Positions 8,465 through 16,748 of a stretch of DNA of 55,873 nt are shown piece after piece. The stretch's first letter is position 1; the number at the start of each line of letters is the position of its first letter. The stretch is from an uncultured Megasphaera sp. (GTDB lineage: Bacteria; Bacillota; Negativicutes; Veillonellales; Megasphaeraceae). The position numbers and the translations under genes were made by a program. The stretch lies in NCBI RefSeq assembly GCF_900539295.1, contig NZ_UQBH01000015.1, positions 1 to 55,873 of the forward strand. The letters are read 5' to 3'. Below the pieces are notes generated by a model. The model did not search any database. It was not told the origin of the DNA and was given only the letters and a program-made list of their open reading frames with translations.

Positions 8465-8818
8465 TCACTTCTTTTTCAATACCCTGGCATGCCGGAATAA
8501 CTGCAAAATAGACTGTTCAGCTTCTGCATATCCAGCATATTTCAGACTGCTGCGGCCGATGAGGACTAAATCGAAACCGTCCTTCAGGTCAAACTGATGG
8601 AGTCGGTACACTTCCTTCATCAAGCGGCGGCAGCGGTTGCGCTCAACGGCACAACCGATCTTCTTACCCGTGACAAAACCAATCCGGGTCGGTTGCTTTG
8701 GCGACCGCGGCAGGACGTATAAAACGACGCGGCGATTGACATATGACTTGCCGCGGCGATATACGAGTTGGTACTCGCGATTCTTACACAGCCGTTGTTC
8801 TTTCGTCAGTTCATACAT
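8465..8818 (-). CDS. rnpA: Ribonuclease P protein component
   Basis: A 117-residue basic protein that assists the RNase P RNA in removing tRNA 5' leaders. It begins MYELTKEQRL. The hallmark basic helix is present as ERNRCRRLMKEVYR (the RNR motif), and GKKIGCAVERN is typical. The open frame extends upstream through a hairpin in the rpmH-rnpA gap. ATG 8818 with AGGACA ahead is preferred. Confidence 0.94.
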   Translation of the reverse strand: MYELTKEQRLCKNREYQLVYRRGKSYVNRRVVLYVLPRSPKQPTRIGFVTGKKIGCAVERNRCRRLMKEVYRLHQFDLKDGFDLVLIGRSSLKYAGYAEAEQSILQLFRHARVLKKK

Positions 8819-8841
8819 ACATAATTGTCCTAGTAATGCTA

Positions 8842-8879
8842 GAAAAACAGAAAAATTCCTCATGCCGGAACTTTTCTGT
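8842..8879 (-). terminator. Attenuator-like hairpin between rpmH and rnpA
   Basis: An imperfect stem pairs ACAGAAAA (8847-8854) with TTTTCTGT (8872-8879) and adds TTCC/GGAA, with one mismatch. On the minus strand it is followed by TTTTTC. It could lower rnpA expression relative to the abundant L34 message. Confidence 0.6.
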
Positions 8880-8893
8880 TTATCTCGTAATAA

Positions 8894-9028
8894 TTAAGCA
8901 GAGAGTTTTTTTCTGCCTTTCATGCGTCTTCTTTTCAAAACCATGCGGCCGCCCTTAGTCTTCATTCTTTCACGAAAACCATGAGTTCTTTTTCTCCACA
9001 ATGTATTCGGCTGATATGTCTGTTTCAA
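8894..9028 (-). CDS. rpmH: 50S ribosomal protein L34
   Basis: A 44-residue protein read from TTG 9028, with AAGGAGG ahead. The translation begins MKQTYQPNTLWRKRTHGFRE and ends GRKKLSA, with the Arg/Lys-rich centre of L34. First gene of the left-arm operon, next to the origin, as in most bacteria. Confidence 0.97.
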   Translation of the reverse strand: MKQTYQPNTLWRKRTHGFRERMKTKGGRMVLKRRRMKGRKKLSA

Positions 9029-9084
9029 GCTAGACACCTCCTTTTCCATCATTGACAGTAAATGATTTACACCATAACAGGTTA

Positions 9085-9113
9085 ATTATAGTAAGTGAAT
9101 GTCAGCCTGTCAA
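9085..9113 (-). promoter_or_regulatory. Promoter of the rpmH operon
   Basis: Minus strand TTGACA (9113-9108), 17-bp spacer, TATAAT (9090-9085): full consensus, giving a short leader before rpmH. Confidence 0.9.
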
Positions 9114-9208
9114 GCCTTATTTCGAGGCCATTATTCTATTTAAGAATACCCGCTTGCATAAGTATTCCACCAAAAATTGCTTCCCATAATTAGGGTTTTG
9201 TTGTAGAA

Positions 9209-9333
9209 TGTGGATAGATAAATACAGTTATCAACAATCCATCCACATTTTGTGGATAAGTGGAAAGATTCGGAAACTCGATGTATATCGGATTTCCGGC
9301 TTTTTTACATTTCATTTGTTCACGTTGTCCACA
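9209..9333. other. oriC, upstream DnaA-box cluster
   Basis: Five matches or near matches to TTATCCACA in the rpmH-dnaA gap: CTATCCACA (9209-9217, minus), TTATCAACA (9228-9236, plus), CCATCCACA (9239-9247, plus), TTATCCACA (9251-9259, minus, perfect) and TTGTCCACA (9325-9333, plus). They precede dnaA, so they may serve both origin firing and dnaA autoregulation. The rest of the 9029-9401 gap shows only the rpmH promoter and one hairpin. Confidence 0.85.
9271..9307 (+). terminator. Possible terminator-like hairpin upstream of dnaA
   Basis: CGGAAA-CGAT (9271-9282) can pair with ATCG-TTTCCG (9287-9298) around a 2x2 mismatch. Six T follow shortly after. It lies inside the upstream DnaA-box region. 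It could shield dnaA from upstream transcription or act as leader structure; weak evidence. Confidence 0.35.
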
Positions 9334-9401
9334 ATGAAGTTGTACACATATGAACGCAGTACAAACCACTAAAATTTTTCGTACAGACAGGAAGGATTAC
9401 T

Positions 9402-10919
9402 ATGGATCTGCTCAGTTTATGGGAAAAAATGTTAGCTAATTTGAAACAAGTCTTGCCAAAAGAGATTTTTACCAATTGGTTTGAAGGCAACATCATTCCC
9501 TATTCGTACTCGGAAGAAGAAAATCTTCTCATCCTCGACACGATGACCAATTTTCTTCGCGACTATGTCAGTAAAAAATATACCGACGTCCTGGAAACCA
9601 TAGCCGAAGAAGTCATTGGCCATAAAACAAAGGTTCAGCTCATTACCAGCCAGGAAAAGACGCCGGCCCACGACAATACCGAAGCCGTGGCCGAAACGAT
9701 CACCCTGCCGCCCAAAAAGAGCACGCCGATCCCGGATGCCCCGGCAGCACCCAGCATCGTAAAACCTGCCCAGGGCGGGCAAACGGAGTGGGTTCAGCCT
9801 GAACTCCCGATCACCGATTCCATGCCGGCCATCAAGGATGCAGCCCCCTTGTCACTGACGACAGAATCCAATCCTTATAATAACAATTTAAATAAAGATT
9901 ATACCTTTGACAACTTCATCGTCGGCAACAGCAACCGCGTGGCAACGGCCGTCGCCAAATCCATTGCTTCGGCACCGGCTCAAAAATGGAATCCTTTCTA
10001 TATCTACGGCGACAGCGGCCTCGGCAAGACCCATTTGATGCACGCCATCGGCCATGAGCTCTTAAAAAACTTTCCCAACATGCGCCTCCTGTGCATTACC
10101 AGTGAAGACTTCGTCAATGAATTTATCCAGTGCATCCAGGATCAGAATACGGAAAGCTTCCGCCGCCGCTACCGCAACGTCGACGTCCTCTTCGTCGACG
10201 ACATCCAGTTCCTCGGCCGCGGTGAAAAAGAAAGCTCGAAAGAAGAATTCTTCCACACCTTCAATAAGCTCTATCAGGATAAGAAACAGATGGTATTCAC
10301 CAGCGACCGGCCGCCCCGCGACATAAAAAAGCTGGAAGAACGGCTGCGCTCGCGATTTGAAAACGGTATGGTCACTCAAATTGAACCGCCGGACCTGGAA
10401 ACGCGGACGGCCATCCTCCGAACCTGGTCGGAAAAGGAAAATATCGTCTACGATTTAGATGCCTTAAATTATATTGCCGCTAATGTCAGCGAAAATATCC
10501 GAAAGCTGCACGGCGCCTTTATCCGCGTCCTCTTAGAAGCCCTGCAGACCAAGAGCAACGTCACCCTTCCCTTGGTCAAGCACGCCATCAGTTACATTAC
10601 CGATGCTCAGGACGAAAAGAAGTATATTACCATCGACGAAATTACGACCTATATCTGCCAACACTATAATATCAACTATAAAGAATTAATGGGCAAGAAA
10701 AAAACCAAGGATATCGCCCTTCCCCGTCAGATTGCTATGTATATGTGCCGTGAACTGACCGGAAATACCTATCCTCATATCGGAACTGCTTTCAATGGCC
10801 GTGATCATACGACGGTCATGCATGCCTGCACCAAAATCATGGAAAAGGCAAAGGAAGACCGCCATTTCAAAGAACACATTGAAAAGATGATGAATGAAAT
10901 CCGCGGTGTGGATAACTGA
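9402..10919 (+). CDS. dnaA: Chromosomal replication initiator protein
   Basis: A 505-residue AAA+ ATPase that binds DnaA boxes and opens the origin. Domain I is about 1-85, with a Pro/Ala-rich linker to about 165. The AAA+ core has Walker A GDSGLGKTH and Walker B LFVDDIQF. The C-terminal helix-turn-helix carries GTAFNGRDHTTVMHA. The usual signature there is FGGRDHTTV, so one glycine is replaced by asparagine, while the DNA-contacting RDHTTV is intact. ATG 9402 has AGGAAGG ahead. DnaA boxes lie on both sides. Confidence 0.98.
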   Translation: MDLLSLWEKMLANLKQVLPKEIFTNWFEGNIIPYSYSEEENLLILDTMTNFLRDYVSKKYTDVLETIAEEVIGHKTKVQLITSQEKTPAHDNTEAVAETITLPPKKSTPIPDAPAAPSIVKPAQGGQTEWVQPELPITDSMPAIKDAAPLSLTTESNPYNNNLNKDYTFDNFIVGNSNRVATAVAKSIASAPAQKWNPFYIYGDSGLGKTHLMHAIGHELLKNFPNMRLLCITSEDFVNEFIQCIQDQNTESFRRRYRNVDVLFVDDIQFLGRGEKESSKEEFFHTFNKLYQDKKQMVFTSDRPPRDIKKLEERLRSRFENGMVTQIEPPDLETRTAILRTWSEKENIVYDLDALNYIAANVSENIRKLHGAFIRVLLEALQTKSNVTLPLVKHAISYITDAQDEKKYITIDEITTYICQHYNINYKELMGKKKTKDIALPRQIAMYMCRELTGNTYPHIGTAFNGRDHTTVMHACTKIMEKAKEDRHFKEHIEKMMNEIRGVDN

Positions 10920-10941
10920 GTTGATAAAAATATTAATAGAT

Positions 10942-11061
10942 TGTGGATAAGGCAAAAAGAGAAATCCACAGTGGAAATGTGGACAAAAAATTACTGCCTA
11001 TCCACATTCTATCCACACCTGTGGATAGCTAAAAATAGCTCTTACAAATCACTTATCCACA
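10942..11061. other. oriC, dnaA-dnaN DnaA-box cluster
   Basis: Seven DnaA-box-like 9-mers in 120 bases: 10942-10950 (TTATCCACA on minus, perfect), 10962-10970 (AAATCCACA), 10978-10986 (TTGTCCACA on minus), 10998-11006 and 11009-11017 (CTATCCACA, plus), 11020-11028 (CTATCCACA on minus) and 11053-11061 (TTATCCACA, plus, perfect). This is the denser of the two clusters and most likely the main initiation site of a bipartite origin. Confidence 0.9.
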
Positions 11062-11100
11062 AATTCACAGGCCCTACTACTAAGACTACTATTTTTTAAC
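11053..11100. other. Basal unwinding element: DnaA box, GC block, DnaA-trios
   Basis: After the perfect box at 11053-11061 come a short GC block (GGCCC) and then CTA CTA CTA AGA CTA CTA (11074-11091), running into TTTTTTAA. Read 3' to 5' on the other strand this is GAT GAT GAT TCT GAT GAT, five DnaA-trios in register with one variant. This is the arrangement described for DnaA filament loading on single-stranded DNA in Bacillus subtilis. The AT-rich run to 11135 would melt next. Confidence 0.8.
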
Positions 11101-11144
11101 TCACATTCAATTAATTTACTCAGCGCAGAAAAGGGGATACTCCA

Positions 11145-12260
11145 TTGAGACTTAAACTAAAAAAAGAAGATCTGAACAAAGGCTTACAGGCTGTCCAAAA
11201 AGTAGCTCAGAACAAAAACAACAACATGTCTTCTGAAAACGGCCTGCTCATCAAAGCCCTTCACGGTATTATCGAATTTCAGGCTAACGACTATGACATG
11301 GGCATCAAAATCATCGTTCCCGGTATCATCGAAGAAAAAGGAGAAGCCTTCATTGCCAATCCGTATTTAATGGATTTGACCCGACGGATTCCCAGCGATG
11401 AAATTGAAATCATCAAAGCCGATACGGATACGCAGCTCCTCATTAAAGGCGACAAACTGAAATTTGAATGCCTGACCATTAATCCCGATGACTTCAATGA
11501 AGTTGAAATCGTCGAAAATGGCTATGCCAGCTTCAAAACGACGAGTGTCGTCTTAAAAGATTTAATCGATAATACGTCTTATGCCTGCGCAACGGACGTA
11601 GCCCGCCCGATTTTTATGGGGACCTTCCTCGACGTCCAAGGCGATCAGATGACCATGGTTGCAACCGATACCCATCGCTTGGCCTTGAAAAAGACGACTC
11701 TTGACGAACCGGTGGATAATCCGCTCCAGGCTGTTATCCCCAGCCGGCTGCTGTCTGAAATTTCCCGTCAGCTTCCGACGGATATTCCGGAAACCGTCGA
11801 AATTACGGCTGTCCGCAATTACTTAGCTGTCCAGTTCGGCAACGTCTACATTCGCACCCGCCTCATTGAAGGCGATTTCCCGAATTATCGCCGCGTCATT
11901 CCGACCGATTTCAAATGCATTGCCCACGTCAACCGCTCTGAATTTATGGGCGCCGTCGAACGCGCTTCTATTGTCGCTAAGGATGCTCAGTACAACGTCA
12001 TCAATTTCCTCATCGAGGATGGCCAGATCAAATTGATGAGTCAGCATCCCGATTACGGTACCGTCGAAGACTATGTCTCCTGCCAAATGGACGGCGAGGG
12101 ACTGGACATCTCCTTCAACGGAAAATTCATTATCGACATCTTGAAACACTGCCAGAGCAGCGACGTCGTTTTAAAATCCAAAGAAAACAGCCCGATGCTC
12201 GTCCAAGACAAGGATGACGATTCTTGCGTATTTGTTGTAACCCCTATGAGGACAAAATAA
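11145..12260 (+). CDS. dnaN: DNA polymerase III beta sliding clamp
   Basis: A 371-residue ring-forming clamp that tethers the replicative polymerase. The three-fold repeated clamp domains fit the family length of about 370. The segment ATDTHRLALK is the typical clamp motif, and the C-terminus VFVVTPMRTK matches the PMR(x) ending. It starts at TTG 11145 after AAGGGGATA. The stop overlaps the next ATG (TAATG). Confidence 0.97.
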   Translation: MRLKLKKEDLNKGLQAVQKVAQNKNNNMSSENGLLIKALHGIIEFQANDYDMGIKIIVPGIIEEKGEAFIANPYLMDLTRRIPSDEIEIIKADTDTQLLIKGDKLKFECLTINPDDFNEVEIVENGYASFKTTSVVLKDLIDNTSYACATDVARPIFMGTFLDVQGDQMTMVATDTHRLALKKTTLDEPVDNPLQAVIPSRLLSEISRQLPTDIPETVEITAVRNYLAVQFGNVYIRTRLIEGDFPNYRRVIPTDFKCIAHVNRSEFMGAVERASIVAKDAQYNVINFLIEDGQIKLMSQHPDYGTVEDYVSCQMDGEGLDISFNGKFIIDILKHCQSSDVVLKSKENSPMLVQDKDDDSCVFVVTPMRTK

Positions 12261-12475
12261 TGGAAACGATTAAAATTGAAACGCCGATGATTCAACTGGA
12301 TCAATTTCTAAAATGGGCCAGTATTTTACAGAGCGGCGGAGAAATCCGCTTTTTACTGGACGAAGATAAAATTTTAGTAAATGGAATTTTATGCAAAGCT
12401 AAGCGAAAAAAGTTATATCCCGGCGATACGGTAGAAATTAAAGACGTCGGTACATATATGATTAAAGGTGAATAA
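12260..12475 (+). CDS. yaaA: S4-domain RNA-binding protein (YaaA type)
   Basis: A 71-residue protein that is essentially one S4 RNA-binding fold: LDQFLKWASILQSGGEI, then KILVNG and PGDTVEI. It occupies the conserved slot between dnaN and recF, where Firmicutes carry yaaA. ATG 12260 overlaps the dnaN stop; TGAGGAC is the ribosome site. Its target RNA is unknown, with ribosome assembly proposed for relatives. Confidence 0.88.
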   Translation: METIKIETPMIQLDQFLKWASILQSGGEIRFLLDEDKILVNGILCKAKRKKLYPGDTVEIKDVGTYMIKGE

Positions 12476-12477
12476 TT

Positions 12478-13590
12478 ATGATGATTGAATCGGTTCGACT
12501 GCACCGGTTCCGAAATTATGAGGATCAAAAAATTTCCTTTCCCAAGGCGACGATTCTCTTATATGGTCAAAACGGACAAGGAAAAACGAATCTCCTCGAG
12601 TCGTTGTATTTAGGCGGAATCGGCAAATCCTATCGGGGTATTGCCGATACTGACCTCATTTCTTGGAATCAGGACCAGGCCAGCGTCATCATCGATTTTA
12701 AGCGAAATGATACGGCCCAGCAGATAAAAGTCATCTTATCGAAGCTTGAAAAAAAGGAATTATGGGTCAATGAGACGAAGGTTTCTCAGAAAGAATTGAT
12801 CGGTACCTTGAATGAAGTCCTTTTTTCTCCTGACGACCTTCAGCTCATCAAGGGCAGTCCGTCCCTGCGCCGCCGTTTTATCGACATGGAAATTTCTCAG
12901 GTCAGCCGTTCTTATTACCGCGACTTGCTGCAGTATAATCGGGCCGTATCACAGCGAAATCTCTTATTGAAGAAAATGAAATACAGCGGTACCCGGTCTT
13001 TGGAAGAATGGGATCGTCAGATTGCCGGCTTTGCAGCGTCCATCGTGTCTAAGCGGTTGGAAGCCCTTCAGAAGCTGTCGTTTTTGGCCGGCGTCCTTCA
13101 CAAACGATTGAGCCGGGGAAAAGAAATGCTGCAACTGACCTATATCCAGCCTTACGGAACGGGGGCCGGAAAGCATCAAACCGATCCCCGATGGTATTAT
13201 GAAAAGCTTCAGCAGCATCTCGAGGAAGATATCCGCCGTCAGGCCACATCTGTCGGGCCTCACCGCGACGACCTCTTATTTTCCGTCGGTCAGGGCGATT
13301 TAAAAAAATACGGTTCTCAAGGACAGCAGCGGACGGCGGTCCTGGCGCTAAAACTGTCAGAGCTTGAATTTATTAAATCGGAGACTGGTGAGTACCCCGT
13401 ACTGCTGCTCGATGACGTCATGAGTGAACTCGACCAGAGCCGCCGCCAGGCCCTCCTGGATTTTGTCCGCAACCGTATTCAGACTTTTATTACGACGACC
13501 GAACCGGAGATTTTTGACGGAATGGACGGCTGTCATCCCGTCTGCATCGAACAAGGGAGGGTGGTTTCTGATGGAGAAGCGAAATCTTAA
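12478..13590 (+). CDS. recF: DNA replication and repair protein RecF
   Basis: A 370-residue SMC-like ATPase that helps RecA load at gaps through RecOR. Walker A is GQNGQGKTN (about residue 31). The ABC signature is in KYGSQGQQRTAVLALKL and the Walker B in PVLLLDDVMSELD. Either ATG 12478 or 12481 may be used; GGTGAA precedes. The 3' end overlaps the next gene by 20 bases. Confidence 0.96.
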   Translation: MMIESVRLHRFRNYEDQKISFPKATILLYGQNGQGKTNLLESLYLGGIGKSYRGIADTDLISWNQDQASVIIDFKRNDTAQQIKVILSKLEKKELWVNETKVSQKELIGTLNEVLFSPDDLQLIKGSPSLRRRFIDMEISQVSRSYYRDLLQYNRAVSQRNLLLKKMKYSGTRSLEEWDRQIAGFAASIVSKRLEALQKLSFLAGVLHKRLSRGKEMLQLTYIQPYGTGAGKHQTDPRWYYEKLQQHLEEDIRRQATSVGPHRDDLLFSVGQGDLKKYGSQGQQRTAVLALKLSELEFIKSETGEYPVLLLDDVMSELDQSRRQALLDFVRNRIQTFITTTEPEIFDGMDGCHPVCIEQGRVVSDGEAKS

Positions 13591-14476
13591 ATTAGAAAAA
13601 GCCGGGCTGGCCATCCCGGAGGTCTTGGCTAAACACAGCCTGCTTTTACCTTACCGGATGTATCAGGCCAAGCGGGACTGGAATAAAATCGTAGGCGAGC
13701 AAATTGCTAAGTATTCATATATATTAGATTTTAAGAATAATCTTCTCGTCGTTGCCGTCATGAATCCCGTATACATGAATTATTTGTTTATGTATAAAAA
13801 TAAAATAATAGAGGAATTTAATTCCTATATCGGGCATCAGGCTATTGCCGATGTCCGTTTTGTCAAAAAGGGGAAAAAGCCGATTCGGACGGTCTATGAA
13901 ACCTTGGACGGCGAAAAAAACGATGTCTTTCCTGAAGGGACTATCCGTCAGGTCATCCTTGATGATTCGACGGTGGAAAAGATTCGCCGTGATACGGCAT
14001 ACCTTCCGGACGGTTTGCGGGAAAAGGTCGTACAGCTGCGATTTGCTCAGGCTAAGAGGGCTAAAGCCTACAGCCTTAGCGGTTTTATTCCCTGCCCGTC
14101 CTGCGGCCGCTGGATGGTTCGCGGCGAAAAGTTGTGCCTCTTTTGCCGGAGTGCAGCTCGTCATGCCCTCAATATGAAGGTCCGCGCCGTGTTGGAAGAT
14201 ATGCCTTGGATGACCTGGGAGAAAATGGCCGAGGCCCTGACCGTTCCGACAACGGATAAAGCAGGCGAACAGGCTTATAATGACGTCAGGCGCAGCCTTA
14301 TTTATGCATATATTGAAAAGGTGTATTATGAATACGACACGGCTGCCGACGACCTCGTTTTGGCCATCCTCATTACGCGCCGCGTACCCGGCGATATACC
14401 GCCTAAATTCATTGAGAACCTCATTGCAAAATATCGGAGGAAAAAAGAAGATCATGTATCTCCATCTGAGTCCTGA
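13571..14476 (+). CDS. DUF721 (DciA-like) protein with zinc ribbon
   Basis: A 301-residue protein starting at ATG 13571 inside the recF end, with GGGAGGGTGG ahead. The N-terminal 100 residues look like DUF721/DciA (YRMYQAKRDWNKIVGEQIAKYS, LVVAVMNPVYMNYL). DciA proteins load the replicative helicase in many bacteria. The middle carries CPSCGRWMVRGEKLCLFC (about residue 175), a two-CxxC zinc ribbon. The remaining 110 residues are helical and unassigned. Position next to recF and gyrB supports a DNA-replication role (inference); the extra domain makes it longer than typical DUF721 proteins. Confidence 0.72.
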   Translation: MEKRNLKLEKAGLAIPEVLAKHSLLLPYRMYQAKRDWNKIVGEQIAKYSYILDFKNNLLVVAVMNPVYMNYLFMYKNKIIEEFNSYIGHQAIADVRFVKKGKKPIRTVYETLDGEKNDVFPEGTIRQVILDDSTVEKIRRDTAYLPDGLREKVVQLRFAQAKRAKAYSLSGFIPCPSCGRWMVRGEKLCLFCRSAARHALNMKVRAVLEDMPWMTWEKMAEALTVPTTDKAGEQAYNDVRRSLIYAYIEKVYYEYDTAADDLVLAILITRRVPGDIPPKFIENLIAKYRRKKEDHVSPSES

Positions 14477-14714
14477 CACGATGATTCCCATCAAGGATAT
14501 CGTCGCTGTCTTAAACTATCCGAAACAAAGGGGCGATGCCCTTTTAGCGTCCTTCAGCCTTCCCGTGCGGCCTGTCGGTTCTTCTTCAGAAGAAGAATGG
14601 CGGTCACTGGTTATTACCGGTGATGCGGTCTATGCCCTGTCCTTAACAGGGGATACCATGCTTCGCCGTTACCGGAAGTGCCTGCGTATTTTGGACGAGG
14701 TCCAAGGGGGTTAA
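14454..14714 (+). CDS. remB: DUF370 RemA/RemB-like DNA-binding protein
   Basis: An 86-residue protein starting at ATG 14454, overlapping the previous stop by 23 bases; CGGAGG lies 13 bases upstream, rather far. The start MYLHLSPDTMIPIKDIVAVLNY matches the DUF370 family, which forms small ring-like DNA-binding regulators (RemA, RemB/YaaB of B. subtilis). YaaB lies between recF and gyrB in B. subtilis, and the position here agrees. The gene symbol rests on this position and similarity. Confidence 0.72.
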   Translation: MYLHLSPDTMIPIKDIVAVLNYPKQRGDALLASFSLPVRPVGSSSEEEWRSLVITGDAVYALSLTGDTMLRRYRKCLRILDEVQGG

Positions 14715-14816
14715 CTGAGGGACGTATTTAAAAAATGTTGATTTTACGGTATAATAAAGTGTTAGATTGCCTAGATAATCATTAAAAATTGCAGGAAACA
14801 GGAGTTGAGTATTTCT

Positions 14817-16736
14817 ATGTCGAAAGACAAAGCGCGATATGGTGCCGAACAGATTCAAGTATTGGAAGGCCTGGAAGCCGTTCGTAAACGGCCGGGGATG
14901 TACATCGGCAGTACGTCTGAACGCGGGCTTCACCATCTGGTCTATGAAGTCGTCGACAACAGTATCGACGAAGCCTTGGCTGGGTACTGCACGCACATTG
15001 AAGTAACGATTGAAGAAGATAACAGTATCACTGTCGTCGATAATGGCCGGGGCATTCCGGTAGCCATGCATAAAATCGGCAAGCCAGCTGTTGAAGTCGT
15101 CTTGACCGTCCTCCATGCAGGCGGTAAATTCGGCGGTGACGGCTATCCCATTTCCGGCGGCCTCCATGGCGTCGGTATCTCCGTCGTCAATGCTTTGAGT
15201 GCCTGGACTAAGGTCGAAGTAAAACGCGACGGCTATCTGTGGGATATTTCCTTTGCCCGCGGCCTGACCGAGGCTCCGCTGAAAAAAGTCCGTCCCCTCG
15301 AAGCCGGTGAAGAAACGGGAACGAAAGTCTCGTTCAAACCGGACCACGAAATCTTCCCCGATACGGTATATGACTTCAATACCTTGAAGACCCGTCTGCG
15401 GGAACTTGCGTTTTTGAATAAAGGGCTGAATATTACCCTTACGGATAAACGAGGTGAAGGAAAACAGGAAGTATACTGCTATGAAGGCGGCCTCGTTTCC
15501 TTTGTATCCTTCTTGAATGAAAAACATCAGGCTGTCAATCCGACGGTCGTCAGCATTGACGGTGAAAAAAATCAGGTTATCGTCGACATCGCCATGCAGT
15601 ATAATGATGGCTACAGCGAAAATATCCTGACCTTCGTCAACGATATCTTCACCGAAGAAGGGGGCACTCATTTGAGCGGCTTCCGCTCGGGCCTGACCCG
15701 TACCATCAATGATTACGGACGCAGTGCCGGCATTCTCAAGGACAATGAAGACAACCTGTCCGGCGAAGACGTCCGTGAAGGTTTAACGGCTGTCATCAGT
15801 GTTAAAGTTCGCGAGCCCCAGTTCGAAGGGCAGACCAAGACTAAGCTTGGCAACGGCGAAGTAAAAGGTATCGTCGACAACATCATTTCCGACGGGTTAA
15901 AAGAATTCTTTGAAGAACATCCGTCAGAAGCTAAAGCCGTCATCAATAAGACGATTTCGGCTTCCCGTGCCCGTCAGGCAGCCCGTCGTGCCCGTGAATT
16001 GACGCGTCGGAAAAATGCTTTGGAAATCAGCAGCCTGCCCGGCAAATTGGCAGACTGCTCGGAAAAAAATCCCGATCAGACGGAAATCTACTTAGTCGAA
16101 GGTGACTCGGCAGGCGGCAGCGCCAAACAGGGCCGAGACCGGAGATTCCAGGCGATTCTTCCTTTGCGCGGCAAGATCATCAACGTCGAAAAAGCCCGCC
16201 TCGACAAGATTTTAGCCAACGAAGAAATTCGCTCGATGATTACCGCTTTCGGGACCGGCATCGGACAGGAATTCGACATCAGCAAGCGCCGTTACGATAA
16301 GATCATCATCATGACCGATGCCGACGTCGACGGCGCCCATATCCGCACGCTGCTCTTGACCTTCTTCTACCGCTTTATGAAGCCCCTCATTACAGAAGGC
16401 CACGTATTTATCGCCCAGCCGCCCCTGTATCAGGTTCGTAAGGGAAAACAGGTATGGTATTTCTATACCGATGAATCGATGCAGAGCAAGCTCGATGAAT
16501 TAGGGCGTGACAACAATTCCGTCGTCGTCCAGCGATATAAAGGTCTGGGTGAAATGAATCCGGAACAGCTGTGGGAAACGACCATGGATCCCGAAAACCG
16601 GACCATGCTCCAAGTTCACTTGGAAGATGCTGTGGAAGCCGACCGTATTTTCTCGGTCCTCATGGGCGATAAGGTCGAACCGCGGCGCAAATTCATTGAA
16701 GACAATGCCAAGAAGGTCCGCAACCTCGACTTATAA
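14817..16736 (+). CDS. gyrB: DNA gyrase subunit B
   Basis: A 639-residue ATPase subunit of gyrase. The GHKL ATPase parts are EVVDNSIDEALAGY, DNGRGIP and GGLHGVGISVVNAL. The TOPRIM part is LVEGDSAGGSAKQGR with DADVDGAHIRTLLLT. Length is normal for the short (non-proteobacterial) type. The frame is open from TTG 14805, but that codon touches the GGAG, so ATG 14817 is preferred. A TATAAT at about 14751 may belong to its own promoter. gyrA does not follow. Confidence 0.97.
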   Translation: MSKDKARYGAEQIQVLEGLEAVRKRPGMYIGSTSERGLHHLVYEVVDNSIDEALAGYCTHIEVTIEEDNSITVVDNGRGIPVAMHKIGKPAVEVVLTVLHAGGKFGGDGYPISGGLHGVGISVVNALSAWTKVEVKRDGYLWDISFARGLTEAPLKKVRPLEAGEETGTKVSFKPDHEIFPDTVYDFNTLKTRLRELAFLNKGLNITLTDKRGEGKQEVYCYEGGLVSFVSFLNEKHQAVNPTVVSIDGEKNQVIVDIAMQYNDGYSENILTFVNDIFTEEGGTHLSGFRSGLTRTINDYGRSAGILKDNEDNLSGEDVREGLTAVISVKVREPQFEGQTKTKLGNGEVKGIVDNIISDGLKEFFEEHPSEAKAVINKTISASRARQAARRARELTRRKNALEISSLPGKLADCSEKNPDQTEIYLVEGDSAGGSAKQGRDRRFQAILPLRGKIINVEKARLDKILANEEIRSMITAFGTGIGQEFDISKRRYDKIIIMTDADVDGAHIRTLLLTFFYRFMKPLITEGHVFIAQPPLYQVRKGKQVWYFYTDESMQSKLDELGRDNNSVVVQRYKGLGEMNPEQLWETTMDPENRTMLQVHLEDAVEADRIFSVLMGDKVEPRRKFIEDNAKKVRNLDL

Positions 16737-16748
16737 TCAGGAGAACCT

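Noticed and set aside
14643..15671. Minus-strand open frame of 342 codons over gyrB
   Set aside because: Shadow of gyrB; the product has no recognisable domain and starts inside gyrB.
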